A DNA stretch of 59,870 bases from an uncultured Lachnospiraceae bacterium (GTDB taxonomy: Bacteria; Bacillota; Clostridia; Lachnospirales; Lachnospiraceae): assembly GCA_947630695.1 (NCBI GenBank), contig CANRIM010000012.1:1-59870 (forward strand). The letters are read 5' to 3'. The notes under the pieces are model-generated. The model was not told where the DNA came from, ran no database searches, and was given only the letters and a program-made list of their open reading frames with translations. Position numbers and translations under genes: made by a program. The number at the start of each line of letters is the position of its first letter. Within the stretch, counting starts at the first letter, position 1. Below are positions 52,218 to 59,870 of the stretch, in pieces.

Positions 52218-52844
52218 TTATTTTCCGTCGGAAAAACTGGTAGTGGCGCCCCGCTCCACTTCCGGAAGGCCGTGCTGCTCCTTTTCCGCAGCAATGGCAC
52301 GAATCAGGAACGCCATATTGCGGGCCAGATTGCGCATTACCTGAAGTCCTTCCGCATCTTTGCGTACATCTTCCGCCGTAAAGCCGTGGACCTAATTCCA
52401 GTAAGTCGAGGAAGCCACCGGCATGCCGCTGATGGTGAAGTATTTGTTTAAAACATCAAACGAAGCGGTATTGCCGCCCCTGCGGCAGGACACCACTGCA
52501 GCGCCCACTTTCATATGTTTGGAAAAACCTGTGCTGTAAAACAGCCGATCCAGAAACGAAAGCAGCGTTCCGTTGGGCGAACCGTAATAGACCGGGCTTC
52601 CTACCACAAGGCCGTCCGCTTCCTCAAACTTGGGCGCGACTTCATTCACCAGATCATCAAATACACATTTTCCCAGTTTGCTGCAGCTTCTGCAGGATAT
52701 ACAGCCCCGAACGGCTTTGGAACCCACCTGAATCAGTTCGGTTTCCATGCCCTCTTCCGCAAAAACACGAATCATTTCGTCCAATGCCGTCGCCGTACAC
52801 CCGTTGGTATGGGGACTGCCGTTACACAAAAGAATCTTTGCCAT
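52218..52844 (-). pseudogene. Flavodoxin/NADPH-dependent FMN reductase family gene with a premature amber stop
   Basis: From ATG 52844 (AAGGAG upstream; MAKILLCNGSPHTNGCTATA) the frame shows FMN-binding SPHTNGCT and GSPVYYGSPNGTLLSFLDR and a Cys pair region SCRSCSKLGKC. It stops at TAG 52392-52394 after SSTYWN. The same frame then continues without another stop for 57 codons (VHGFTAEDVRKDAEGLQVMR and NLARNMAFLIRAI) to TAA at 52218. Relatives have Gln at the stop position (YWNQVHG), so one C-to-T change (CAG to TAG) broke the gene. The shortened protein may still bind FMN. Confidence 0.8.
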
Positions 52845-52988
52845 TTTCTTCATCTCCTTATCAACAACCATATCTGAATTAGAAACCATTTTCATTACTA
52901 TACCATAGAAGAAAGAAAAATTCCATGTGGACAATTGGATTTTATTAACGTAATATACATTTTTTATTTTTCCATAAATAATGCAGAA

Positions 52989-53026
52989 AGGGAGAAACGA
53001 AACCTGCTCCGGTCTCATCTCTCCCT
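52989..53026 (-). terminator. Possible terminator after the serpin gene
   Basis: Arms AGGGAGA (52989-52995) and TCTCCCT (53020-53026) with a long loop; on the minus strand TTCTGCATTATTT follows. A second hairpin (ATGACTG/CAGTCAT, 53032-53054) lies between it and the serpin stop, with its T-run on the plus strand. Confidence 0.4.
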
Positions 53027-53094
53027 GTTACATGACTGCCGGTGAAACAGTCATTTTAATTTTTTTACTGAAACTTTTTCACACTTCGTCCCTG

Positions 53095-54933
53095 TCATTT
53101 GGCCGGTGTATTGACCACGCCTATAAACAGCGGCAAACCGCTATCATTGGTAATGCAGAACAAAAACGGCCGATCCAGCGTAAAATCATATTCCTTTGAC
53201 GGCATGGATTCAATCTGCACATTAGATACTGTAAATGCAGCAGCCGTACAGCCTTCTTCATCAATGGTCACCCTTGCCGCATGATCTGCTTTGGACACCG
53301 CGATAGGGTCATTCACGTCATTTGTCAGCGGCGAAAAGTCGGATTTGGTTTCGTCAAAAATATCGGTAACGCCAAGTGTCTGCAGCGCCTCCTTTAAATC
53401 AAACTGGGAGGCCACATCAAATTTCGGGATTGCTTTATTGACATATGCACGTACATGCTTTGTCCAGGTATTGTTTTTTTGCGGCTGTGAAATAAATGCA
53501 AGGGCTTCGTCATCAGAAAGCAGTTCTTCCGGACGCATTCCCTCTTCCGGCAATATCAGCCACATTTCTCCGTCCATGGAAAAATCCTGAGCAACTGCAG
53601 TAAAGTGATCTCCCCAATAATACTGCGTATCACTCCGCTGGTGCATAAAGTCTGTCCGGATCTCTCCCGCGGGACTGTGGAAGGTTTGGAATGAAGTTTT
53701 CGATTTATCAAAGTCTTCCAGCCATTTTGCTTTGAAATATATGGTATTGGCCAGTGCAAGCACTGTGCTCGGGTCCATTTTTTCAATATTGGCAACCTGC
53801 TCTTTCAGCAGGCCGCCGGTCTGTTGGTTCAGCCATTCCTGCAGCGCTGCGTCAAATGCATCTGACCCCATTTCTCCACGGTAAGAAGAAGCATAATACG
53901 CATGTGCCAGCGTATCCATGGTGCTTTTTCTGAAGCTGATTTTATCGTTGAGCCAAAGAGAATTGGCAAGAATACAAGTCTGCGCACCATCATCCCTGTA
54001 AGAGACGTTCCATACGTCATTTGCCTGTCTGCGCAGGTCGTCTATAGTAATGCTGCCCAGCAGCTGCAGAATCTGCCCCCGGCTTTCTCCATCTGTCATC
54101 TGTGCCAGCATAGACAGCGCCATATAAACATTAAGCGGTGAATAAACTTTATTGGCACCCTTGGTATCTGTCAGAAAAGCTGCGCTGCTCTGTTTGAAAA
54201 AGTTCTGCAGGGAAGATGTATCCCCCAGGTCCCGTTTCTGCGCATCCAAACTTTCGTGCCATGCCGCATACGCCTCTTTACTGCCCGAATCAAAGGGGTA
54301 TTGTGCCATCTGCGGATAAAATGCCTTGGAAATTGCAAATGGTGTCAGCGAATCGGGTACTTGGGCATAAATTTCAAATACCATCTCCTCTGCCGCCTCT
54401 CCTTCAGGTTTTCCCACGGGGCAAAGGAAAAAATGCAGCTGATATATGCCTTCTTTTTGTGCAGTGATCGTATAGATCTGCTCCGGCGTTTCACCTTCCG
54501 GACTTTCCGCCGGCAGTTCTTTGACTTCCTTTATTACCGTGAGCCCGGTATCCGGCGTCAGAGTATAGTTCCATACATAAGCACCCGAATCAAAAATTTT
54601 ATCGATGGTGTATGCCTCGTCGTCTACGTTCAGTTCCACCGAAATCCGGAAGATATCCAGTTTGGCAGCAACCATTAAAATCTGCAGGGCATCCTCCGCA
54701 GAAACAGCATTGTCTTTATTTACATCTGCAGCAATGATCTGATCTGCCTCCAGTGTATTTATCTGTGCGGCACTCTGCAGCGCCAGCAGGGCGTCTGCCG
54801 CATTCACGGAGCCGTCTGTATCAATGTCTCCCAGGCGGTATTGGGAAGCTTCGACACCGATCGCTGAAAACAACAGTATACCGACAACACAGCCGATAAA
54901 CAATAGTTTCCTGAAAAATGATTTTTTCTTCAT
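53095..54933 (-). CDS. Secreted protease inhibitor: dockerin, I42 (chagasin-like) and serpin domains
   Basis: 612 residues. Signal peptide about 1-29, a type I dockerin at about 33-93 (GDIDTDGSVNAADALLALQS and ADVNKDNAVSAEDALQIL), an I42/chagasin-like beta domain at about 95-195 (SGAYVWNYTLTPDTG, GIYQLHFFLCPVG), then a full serpin (about 205-612). The reactive-centre hinge is IDEEGCTAAAFTVSN, and the C-terminal core YDFTLDRPFLFCI and FIGVVNTP is intact. By counting from the hinge, P1 falls near the E-S bond of VQIESMP, so a glutamyl- or chymotrypsin-like target is possible. It would protect a dockerin-cohesin surface complex from proteases (inference). Confidence 0.9.
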   Translation of the reverse strand: MKKKSFFRKLLFIGCVVGILLFSAIGVEASQYRLGDIDTDGSVNAADALLALQSAAQINTLEADQIIAADVNKDNAVSAEDALQILMVAAKLDIFRISVELNVDDEAYTIDKIFDSGAYVWNYTLTPDTGLTVIKEVKELPAESPEGETPEQIYTITAQKEGIYQLHFFLCPVGKPEGEAAEEMVFEIYAQVPDSLTPFAISKAFYPQMAQYPFDSGSKEAYAAWHESLDAQKRDLGDTSSLQNFFKQSSAAFLTDTKGANKVYSPLNVYMALSMLAQMTDGESRGQILQLLGSITIDDLRRQANDVWNVSYRDDGAQTCILANSLWLNDKISFRKSTMDTLAHAYYASSYRGEMGSDAFDAALQEWLNQQTGGLLKEQVANIEKMDPSTVLALANTIYFKAKWLEDFDKSKTSFQTFHSPAGEIRTDFMHQRSDTQYYWGDHFTAVAQDFSMDGEMWLILPEEGMRPEELLSDDEALAFISQPQKNNTWTKHVRAYVNKAIPKFDVASQFDLKEALQTLGVTDIFDETKSDFSPLTNDVNDPIAVSKADHAARVTIDEEGCTAAAFTVSNVQIESMPSKEYDFTLDRPFLFCITNDSGLPLFIGVVNTPAK

Positions 54934-55037
54934 CTTCTGATTCCTCCTTTTATGTCCCTGTTTTCTGTGAATTTTATCCTATACTTTATACATCGTATTT
55001 TTCAGTGCACAGGTTACAGATTCATCAGAATATTTTT

Positions 55038-55847
55038 TTATTTCAGCATTTTGTTCATACTGCCCATCTGATATCCGCCCAGATCAAGTGTCACATACAA
55101 AAATCCCAGCTTTGTCAGGGCGTTATGAATCTTACGGCGCATTTCCGGCTGCAACAGTACTTCAAATGCTTCCTCCGTAATCTCAATGCGGGCGATATCG
55201 CCGTGGACGCGTACCCGAACCTGCGAAAAACCGAGATCCAGCAGCAGCTGTTCTGCCTGCGCCACTCTTGCAAGCTTTGTCTCATCGATTTTCTCCCCAT
55301 AGGCAAAACGGGATGCCAGACAGGCACAGGACGGCTTGCTCCATGTAGGCAGACCCATTTCACGGGACAGCAGTCGGATTTCTGCTTTTGTAAGGCGGGC
55401 TTCCCGAAGCGGACTTTGAATGCCCAGTTCCTTCACTGCCAGCATTCCCGGACGATAATCTCCTTCATCGTCCAGATTGGAGCCTTCCAGGATATAAGGT
55501 ATCCCGTTTTCCTGCGCAATTTTACCAAAAGTCTGAAACAGCGTCCGTTTGCAAAGATAGCATCGATTTTTCGGATTTTCACAGAATCCTTCAACCGACA
55601 ATGCGTCAAAGTCCACAAAAATCTGGCGGATTCCCTCTTTTTGGCAAAAGCTTTCCGCTTCTTTGGTTTCTCTTATCGGATAGATATCCGCACGGGCAGT
55701 GACTGCCACAGCCTTTTCGCCTAAAACACCGTGGGCTACCTTCAGAAGAAAGGTAGAATCCACACCGGAAGAAAAGGCCACCAGAACACTGCCCATCTGC
55801 TTTATACTGTCCTCCAGTTTTCTTTTTTTCTCATGATAATCGTTCAT
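55038..55847 (-). CDS. larE: LarE, ATP-dependent sulfur transferase of the nickel-pincer pathway
   Basis: 269 residues from ATG 55847, which overlaps the larC stop as ATGA and has GGAGG 7 nt upstream. PP-loop VAFSSGVDSTFLLK near the start binds ATP. Cysteines at NRCYLCKRTLF and at KPSCACLASRF suggest the three-Cys type that carries an iron-sulfur cluster to supply sulfur, rather than the single sacrificial Cys of L. plantarum LarE. It converts the carboxylates of pyridinium biscarboxylate to thiocarboxylates. Confidence 0.94.
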   Translation of the reverse strand: MNDYHEKKRKLEDSIKQMGSVLVAFSSGVDSTFLLKVAHGVLGEKAVAVTARADIYPIRETKEAESFCQKEGIRQIFVDFDALSVEGFCENPKNRCYLCKRTLFQTFGKIAQENGIPYILEGSNLDDEGDYRPGMLAVKELGIQSPLREARLTKAEIRLLSREMGLPTWSKPSCACLASRFAYGEKIDETKLARVAQAEQLLLDLGFSQVRVRVHGDIARIEITEEAFEVLLQPEMRRKIHNALTKLGFLYVTLDLGGYQMGSMNKMLK

Positions 55848-57073
55848 TGACATTCCTCCAGCCGCTGCTTCGCATCTTCCAGAGAAAATCCTTCTTTTCT
55901 CGCGATCCGGGCCAGATCCTCATATTCGTATTTCCTGCGGCAGACGCCGTATCCGGTGGAAACTTTCCGGTGCACTTCGCCATAGGGCGTGTCTATGGTC
56001 TCATTCCTGCGATCCAGCACGTAACGACGTGTCAAAGCTTCTCTGACGCCGATGGTAGACGTATATTGAAACAGCAGCGTGATCATCGCTTCCCTGTCAT
56101 CTTCCCGACACATCACCCGGATCAGCGTCCCCGGACGGGATTTTTTCATGCCAATGGGAACCGTATACACTTCCAGCGCTCCGCCTTCAAACAGACGTTC
56201 CATGGCGAATCCGATTTCTTCCGCCGTCATATCGTCCACATTGCAGGACAATTCCGATACCATATCGGTTCTGTCCCGGCTCTCTCCGAGGAATGCCCGG
56301 ACACAGTTGGCTGCACCAAAATCCTTTTGTCCCATGCCATAACCAATGGCTTCCGTTTTCATTACAGGCATCGGGCCAAAACGCGATGCAAAATGCTTTA
56401 TAAGCGCCGCGCCGGTAGGCGTGCACAGTTCTCCCTGAATATCGCCGCCGTACATGGGTACATCCTTTAAAATATATGCCGTTGCTGGCGCAGGCACAGG
56501 CAGTATTCCGTGCGCGCATTTTACCTGCCCGCTTCCCACATGAACGGGAGAAACCACGATTTCCTCCGGATGCAGTTCATTGATCATCAGACAAACCGCC
56601 GTGATATCGGCGATGGCATCCATGGTACCCACTTCATGAAAATGTATCTTCGTAACAGGAACGCCATGGGCATGGCTTTCCGCCTCGGCAATCAGCTCAT
56701 AAACTGCCAGCACATCATCCTGCACCTTTTTCGGCAGAGAAAGATGCCCCCGCACAATGTGTTCAATATCTGCCATGCTGCTGTGGTGATGGGCATGATC
56801 ATGATGATGGGAATGTTCTGCATGATCATGGCTGTGCGTATGTTCATGGGTATGTGTGCTTTCGCCTTCCTCTTCGCCATGTATCAGGACATGCATATGT
56901 GTGCCGGTAATCCCGCATTTCACAGTTTTTTCTTTTACGAACTGTACCCCGGGAATACCAAGGCCATTCAAACGCTCTACAAATCCGTCCGGGTCCGGCA
57001 GCAGCTCTAAAAGTGCCGCAGTCAGCATATCTCCTGCGGCTCCCATGCCGCAGTCCAAATATAAAATCTTCAT
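55844..57073 (-). CDS. larC: LarC, nickel insertase of the nickel-pincer pathway (fused form)
   Basis: 409 residues in one frame, covering both parts that are split as LarC1/LarC2 by a frameshift in L. plantarum. The N-terminus is LYLDCGMGAAGDMLTAAL. A His-rich metal-storage stretch follows (about 75-100, HTHEHTHSHDHAEHSHHH), then EVGTMDAIADITAVC and the C-terminal CTP-using domain (CNVDDMTAEEIGFAMERLFE). It inserts nickel into the pincer cofactor. It directly abuts larB. Confidence 0.95.
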   Translation of the reverse strand: MKILYLDCGMGAAGDMLTAALLELLPDPDGFVERLNGLGIPGVQFVKEKTVKCGITGTHMHVLIHGEEEGESTHTHEHTHSHDHAEHSHHHDHAHHHSSMADIEHIVRGHLSLPKKVQDDVLAVYELIAEAESHAHGVPVTKIHFHEVGTMDAIADITAVCLMINELHPEEIVVSPVHVGSGQVKCAHGILPVPAPATAYILKDVPMYGGDIQGELCTPTGAALIKHFASRFGPMPVMKTEAIGYGMGQKDFGAANCVRAFLGESRDRTDMVSELSCNVDDMTAEEIGFAMERLFEGGALEVYTVPIGMKKSRPGTLIRVMCREDDREAMITLLFQYTSTIGVREALTRRYVLDRRNETIDTPYGEVHRKVSTGYGVCRRKYEYEDLARIARKEGFSLEDAKQRLEECQ

Positions 57074-57826
57074 TTATTTCCTCTCCATGTGATTGATCCT
57101 GCTCGCCAGATACCCTGCGCCGAAGCCGTTGTCAATATTGACCACCGAAACACCGCTGGCGCAGGAATTCAGCATTGACAAAAGGGCCGACAATCCCTGA
57201 AATGACGCGCCGTATCCCACACTGGTAGGCACGGCAATCACCGGACAGTCCGTCAAACCTCCCAGAACACTGGCAAGGGCGCCTTCCATCCCGGCCACCG
57301 CTATGACGACGCTGGCATCCATAAGGACATCTAACCGGGAAAGAATCCGGTGCAAGCCGGCGACCCCCACATCATACAGACGTACTACCTCGTTCTTTAA
57401 AAACCGTGCAGTCAGCGCGGCTTCTTCGGCAACCGGTATATCACTGGTTCCGCCGGTGGCCACAACAATTTTTCCTATGCCGTCGGCCTCCTGCATATCG
57501 CCGATCCAGCCAATGCGCGCCGTCGGATCATATTCCATATTCTGCGTTTTTCTTACCGCTTCGGCTGCTTCCGGCGAAAGTCGGGTAATCAGAATCTGTT
57601 CCTGCCCGTTGCTTCGCAAAGTTTCTATGATTCCGCAAATCTGCTGCGGTGTTTTTCCTGCGCCGTAAATGATTTCAGAAACCCCCTGCCGCATTTTCCG
57701 GTGCAGATCGACTTTGGCATAGCCGATGTCTTCAAAGGGCTTTGCTTTCAGTTTTAAAACCGCTTCATCCACCGACAGCGTGCCGTTTTGCACAGCTTCC
57801 AGTATCTGTTTTGTTTCGTTATGCAT
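57074..57826 (-). CDS. larB: LarB, pyridinium biscarboxylate synthase of the nickel-pincer pathway
   Basis: 250 residues from ATG 57826, with GGAGG 4 nt upstream. The C-terminal PurE-like domain has VVATGGTSDIPVAEEAALTA, AGLHRILSR, VIAVAGMEGALASVLGGL and IAVPTSVGYGASFQG, diagnostic of LarB. It carboxylates and hydrolyses nicotinic acid adenine dinucleotide. larB, larC and larE are in order on the same strand. No larA racemase is in the window. Confidence 0.95.
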   Translation of the reverse strand: MHNETKQILEAVQNGTLSVDEAVLKLKAKPFEDIGYAKVDLHRKMRQGVSEIIYGAGKTPQQICGIIETLRSNGQEQILITRLSPEAAEAVRKTQNMEYDPTARIGWIGDMQEADGIGKIVVATGGTSDIPVAEEAALTARFLKNEVVRLYDVGVAGLHRILSRLDVLMDASVVIAVAGMEGALASVLGGLTDCPVIAVPTSVGYGASFQGLSALLSMLNSCASGVSVVNIDNGFGAGYLASRINHMERK

Positions 57827-57891
57827 GGATTCCTCCGATGTAAACAGGCAAAGCGGCCCGCCGGGCAAGGCAAAGCCGCTTTTGCTCTGCA

Positions 57892-58209
57892 TTATTTTTT
57901 CTTTCTGAAAAGGGCTTCTCTCACAACGCCCTTCGGATCTTTGATCAATACAATCACCTGCCAGATAACCAGTCCCAGCGCCACCACCGAAAGGCCCAGA
58001 TAGAAATCATTCAGCAGATCTGCAGGGGCAGGTGTAAAATACGCTGCGCCTATCGATATGTATTCAAAGACAGCGTCCACCAGCCACATGAGAGATGCGC
58101 CCCAATACAACCAACAGAGTATGCCGACTTTCATTTCCCGGCAAGATGCACTGCAGTACCAGAGAATGGTACAGATGATCGCCGCAAAAATGGTAATCAG
58201 TAAGGTCAT
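57892..58209 (-). CDS. Small membrane protein upstream of the lar operon (2 of 2)
   Basis: 105 residues with three or so membrane helices (LLITIFAAIICTILWYC, ILCWLYWGASLMWLVDAVF, LGLSVVALGLVIWQVIVLI). The start overlaps the preceding gene's stop by 4 nt. larB starts 65 bp downstream, so co-transcription with lar is likely. No family recognised; a link to nickel-pincer enzymes is inferred from position only. Confidence 0.7.
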   Translation of the reverse strand: MTLLITIFAAIICTILWYCSASCREMKVGILCWLYWGASLMWLVDAVFEYISIGAAYFTPAPADLLNDFYLGLSVVALGLVIWQVIVLIKDPKGVVREALFRKKK

Positions 58210-58634
58210 TTCACAGACCTCCTGCAGCGTTTCATCTGTTTTTCACTGATCGTCCGTTTTTCCATAACAGAAGAAACTGCCAGCATGCCCACCCAGACGG
58301 CTGTCACCAGAACGGTCATCATCACGCCGGCGGTAGCCATCTCATGCAGCATGGCGGTAACTTCGGAAGGATCTGCGGCCGCTGTTAAAAACGGGAACCA
58401 GGGAACGACTTCCCCGTGCCATACGTGTTCAAAAAGAAGCAGCGCCGAGCCTCCCCAAAGCAGACGATTCAGCCAGCCCAGTTTTTGCGAAAACGGAATT
58501 TTTTCCACCATTTCCGGTGCAGTCTGTTCCGTGCTGTCAAAAACAGCTTCCCCGCGCGATTCCTTTGTTTTAATTACCTTTGCAGCAATAGTTGTGACGA
58601 CTGCTTCAGCAGCCGGTACTAAAAAACATGCCAT
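58206..58634 (-). CDS. Small membrane protein upstream of the lar operon (1 of 2)
   Basis: 142 residues: an N-terminal hydrophobic stretch (ACFLVPAAEAVVTTIAAKVI), a charged middle, then two membrane helices (LNRLLWGGSALLLFEHVWHG and a second at VMMTVLVTAVWVGMLAVSS) with several His residues. AAGGAGGACATAATT precedes the ATG. It is followed by the second membrane gene with a 4-nt overlap. No family recognised. A hairpin (GTGTACC/GGTACAC, 58673-58698) lies in its leader. Confidence 0.7.
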   Translation of the reverse strand: MACFLVPAAEAVVTTIAAKVIKTKESRGEAVFDSTEQTAPEMVEKIPFSQKLGWLNRLLWGGSALLLFEHVWHGEVVPWFPFLTAAADPSEVTAMLHEMATAGVMMTVLVTAVWVGMLAVSSVMEKRTISEKQMKRCRRSVK

Positions 58635-58746
58635 AATTATGTCCTCCTTAAAAAAAAATTATGATGTTTTTCGTGTACCGAAAACGAAAAAGGTACACGC
58701 TCTCCTCTTCAGAAGAAAACGCATACCTTCCTGATATGCCATGCAA

Positions 58747-58778
58747 AAAATTCTTAAAAACAAAGTGCTTCTGCACCT
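58747..58778 (-). terminator. Terminator of the DUF3842 gene
   Basis: Minus-strand stem AAGGTGC-AGAA-GCACTTT (58762-58778) followed by TGTTTTTAAGAATTTTTTG, 39 bp after the DUF3842 stop. Confidence 0.7.
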
Positions 58779-58816
58779 TCCGCCAGCTTCCTGCTGCATC
58801 AATTACTTATTTTTTA

Positions 58817-59251
58817 TCATAAATTCTTTGTCCGGTCAATCCCTGTCCCGGATAATTTCTCAATTTCCGCAATTGCATTTTCGATCAGTGCACCGGTATT
58901 ATAACTGGATATCCCCACGATCACGTTATTACAATGGTGAAAGGGAATCAAAATGCGCGCGGCACGGCTCTGGGCAACCGCAACAGCCATTTTGGGCGTA
59001 ACTTCTCCCAGTAAAGCATCCGCAATCACGATTCCCACCGGTCCCACAATCACATCGGCCATCCGGCTGGCAACGATCACCGCATTTTCTCCGGTGGCAG
59101 CCTCATCTGCCCCTGCTTTCAACATGGAAGCCGTTGCTGTGGTATTGGTGCCGACCGCCATTACAAAAGCATCCGGTAGTTTTCGTTTGATTTCCGTCAC
59201 CAGCTGCCTTCCGATTCCGCCGCCCTGGGCGTCAATGACAAGTATCTTCAT
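58817..59251 (-). CDS. DUF3842 family protein
   Basis: 144 residues from ATG 59251, with GGAGG 11 nt upstream. The N-terminus KILVIDAQGGGIGRQLVTEI is a nucleotide-binding-like loop, followed by MAVGTNTTATASMLKAGADE and MADVIVGPVGIVIADALLGE, which mark DUF3842, a family common in Clostridia with no proven role. It lies 34 bp after the aldo/keto reductase gene in the same direction. Confidence 0.88.
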   Translation of the reverse strand: MKILVIDAQGGGIGRQLVTEIKRKLPDAFVMAVGTNTTATASMLKAGADEAATGENAVIVASRMADVIVGPVGIVIADALLGEVTPKMAVAVAQSRAARILIPFHHCNNVIVGISSYNTGALIENAIAEIEKLSGTGIDRTKNL

Positions 59252-59285
59252 TATCGCTTTTACCTCCAAATGTCCCAGTATTGTT

Positions 59286-59870
59286 TTACATGTTTAATTG
59301 TTCGGCAAAATCAGCCATGGCCTCAGAGATCTTAATCTGCTGCGGACAGACGGCTTCGCAGCTCCTGCAGCCTATACAGGCGCTTGGCAGCTTGTCATTC
59401 GAATACGAAGACAGGGCCATCGGCGCGATAAATCCGCCGTTGGTGAAGCAGTGCTCATTGTAGAAAGCCAGCAAGGTCGGAATATCCAGTTCCTGCGGGC
59501 AGTGGCTCACGCAGTAATGGCAGGCGGTGCAGGGCAGGACGATCTTCCGTACCATTTCATCCGCCATAGCCAGCAGGCTTTTCATTTCTTCCTCAGAAAG
59601 GGGGTTTGCTTCCCGGAAGGTCCGGATATTTTCTTTCATCTGCTCCATGTTGGACATACCGGACAGTACGACAGTCACCTCCGGGATGGACTGGAGGAAA
59701 CGGAACGCCCAGGCAGGGATTTTCTCATTGGGACGCATGGCCTTTAACCGGGCTTCTTCTTCATCAGTCAGATTTGCCAGACGGCCGCCCCGCAGCGGCT
59801 CCATCACCCAAACGGGAATGTGGTATTTTTTCAGAAGCTCCACCTTTGCTTTGGCGTCCTGGAAGCTCCA
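59286..59870 (-). CDS. Aldo/keto reductase with C-terminal ferredoxin domain, partial at window edge
   Basis: The frame is open from the window edge (WSFQDAKAKVELLKKYHIPV) to the stop at 59286, about 194 residues of the C-terminal part. VMEPLRGGRL and the barrel end are followed by two [4Fe-4S] motifs, CTACHYCVSHCP and CIGCRSCEAVCP. Clostridial aldo/keto reductases of this type reduce carbonyl compounds with NADPH or ferredoxin. An ATG at 59843 is internal, since the frame continues past it. Confidence 0.92.
   Translation of the reverse strand, partial: WSFQDAKAKVELLKKYHIPVWVMEPLRGGRLANLTDEEEARLKAMRPNEKIPAWAFRFLQSIPEVTVVLSGMSNMEQMKENIRTFREANPLSEEEMKSLLAMADEMVRKIVLPCTACHYCVSHCPQELDIPTLLAFYNEHCFTNGGFIAPMALSSYSNDKLPSACIGCRSCEAVCPQQIKISEAMADFAEQLNM

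Noticed and set aside
53032-53054. Plus-strand terminator (ATGACTG/CAGTCAT then TTTTAATTTTTTT)
   Set aside because: No plus-strand gene ends here; it may only be part of the serpin 3' end.
58635-58816. NiCo or other metal riboswitch before the lar operon
   Set aside because: Hairpins are present, but no conserved riboswitch core was recognised, and one hairpin is best explained as the DUF3842 terminator.

Overview
The window looks like a Gram-positive anaerobe of the class Clostridia, probably a gut Lachnospiraceae relative. Evidence: strong AGGAGG ribosome binding sites, the radC-mreBCD-PBP2-minDE-rodA-mgsA cluster, two dockerin proteins, a VanZ protein, a DUF3842 protein and a nickel-pincer (lar) operon. 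No tRNA, rRNA, CRISPR array or insertion sequence was recognised.

Layout. (1) 1-394: edge of a macro-domain gene. (2) 564-28146: a continuous minus-strand, visibly AT-rich locus for a type VII secretion system (T7SS). Read 5'->3' it encodes a small leader ORF, a DUF6382-like/FHA protein, a zinc-ribbon membrane protein, a PP2C phosphatase, a Ser/Thr kinase, two small membrane proteins, a 2752-residue Ig-repeat surface protein anchored by a C-terminal membrane segment, a second DUF6382-like/FHA protein, a CpaE-like ATPase, EsaB (YukD), EssC, YwqH-like and YwqI-like helical partners, an LXG effector, DUF4176, a WXG100 protein, another zinc-ribbon membrane protein and a BspA-type leucine-rich-repeat dockerin protein. 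No EssA, EssB or EsaA is seen. (3) 28300-29756: a tyrosine recombinase gene flanked by 26-bp inverted repeats (25/26 identical), each built like a recombinase core site, with a near-consensus sigma-A promoter just inside the distal repeat and pointing outward. In the orientation given here that promoter points away from the T7SS and into a terminator. Inversion would aim it at the T7SS. This candidate ON/OFF switch of a whole secretion system is the most interesting feature of the window. (4) 29856-31351: an XRE regulator, a promoter-RNA-hairpin unit followed by a remnant that resembles a type III toxin, and an internally deleted methyltransferase gene: a decaying junction between the AT-rich island and the core.

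(5) 31577-48458: core functions. rlmH, a DUF378 protein and a P-loop protein are followed by a cell-shape and division block (DD-carboxypeptidase, mgsA, rodA, minE, minD, PBP2, mreD, mreC, mreB, radC), a chitobiase-like membrane protein, folD, ftsK and uppP. minC is missing from its usual place between PBP2 and minD. (6) 48673-54933: a fucose/arabinose isomerase-family protein, VanZ, a double-domain ThyX-like protein, a flavodoxin-family gene interrupted by one amber codon, and a secreted dockerin-I42-serpin inhibitor. (7) 55038-58634: larB-larC-larE for the nickel-pincer cofactor, preceded by two coupled small membrane proteins. (8) 58817-59870: DUF3842 and the end of an aldo/keto reductase with a ferredoxin tail.

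How the parts may work together (inference): the kinase, phosphatase, FHA domains and arrays of T-x-L-L motifs form a phospho-threonine control layer on the T7SS, while the invertible promoter would set whether the locus is expressed at all. The giant Ig protein could stand in for EsaA as the cell-wall-spanning part, and the DUF6382-like proteins for the EssB pseudokinase.
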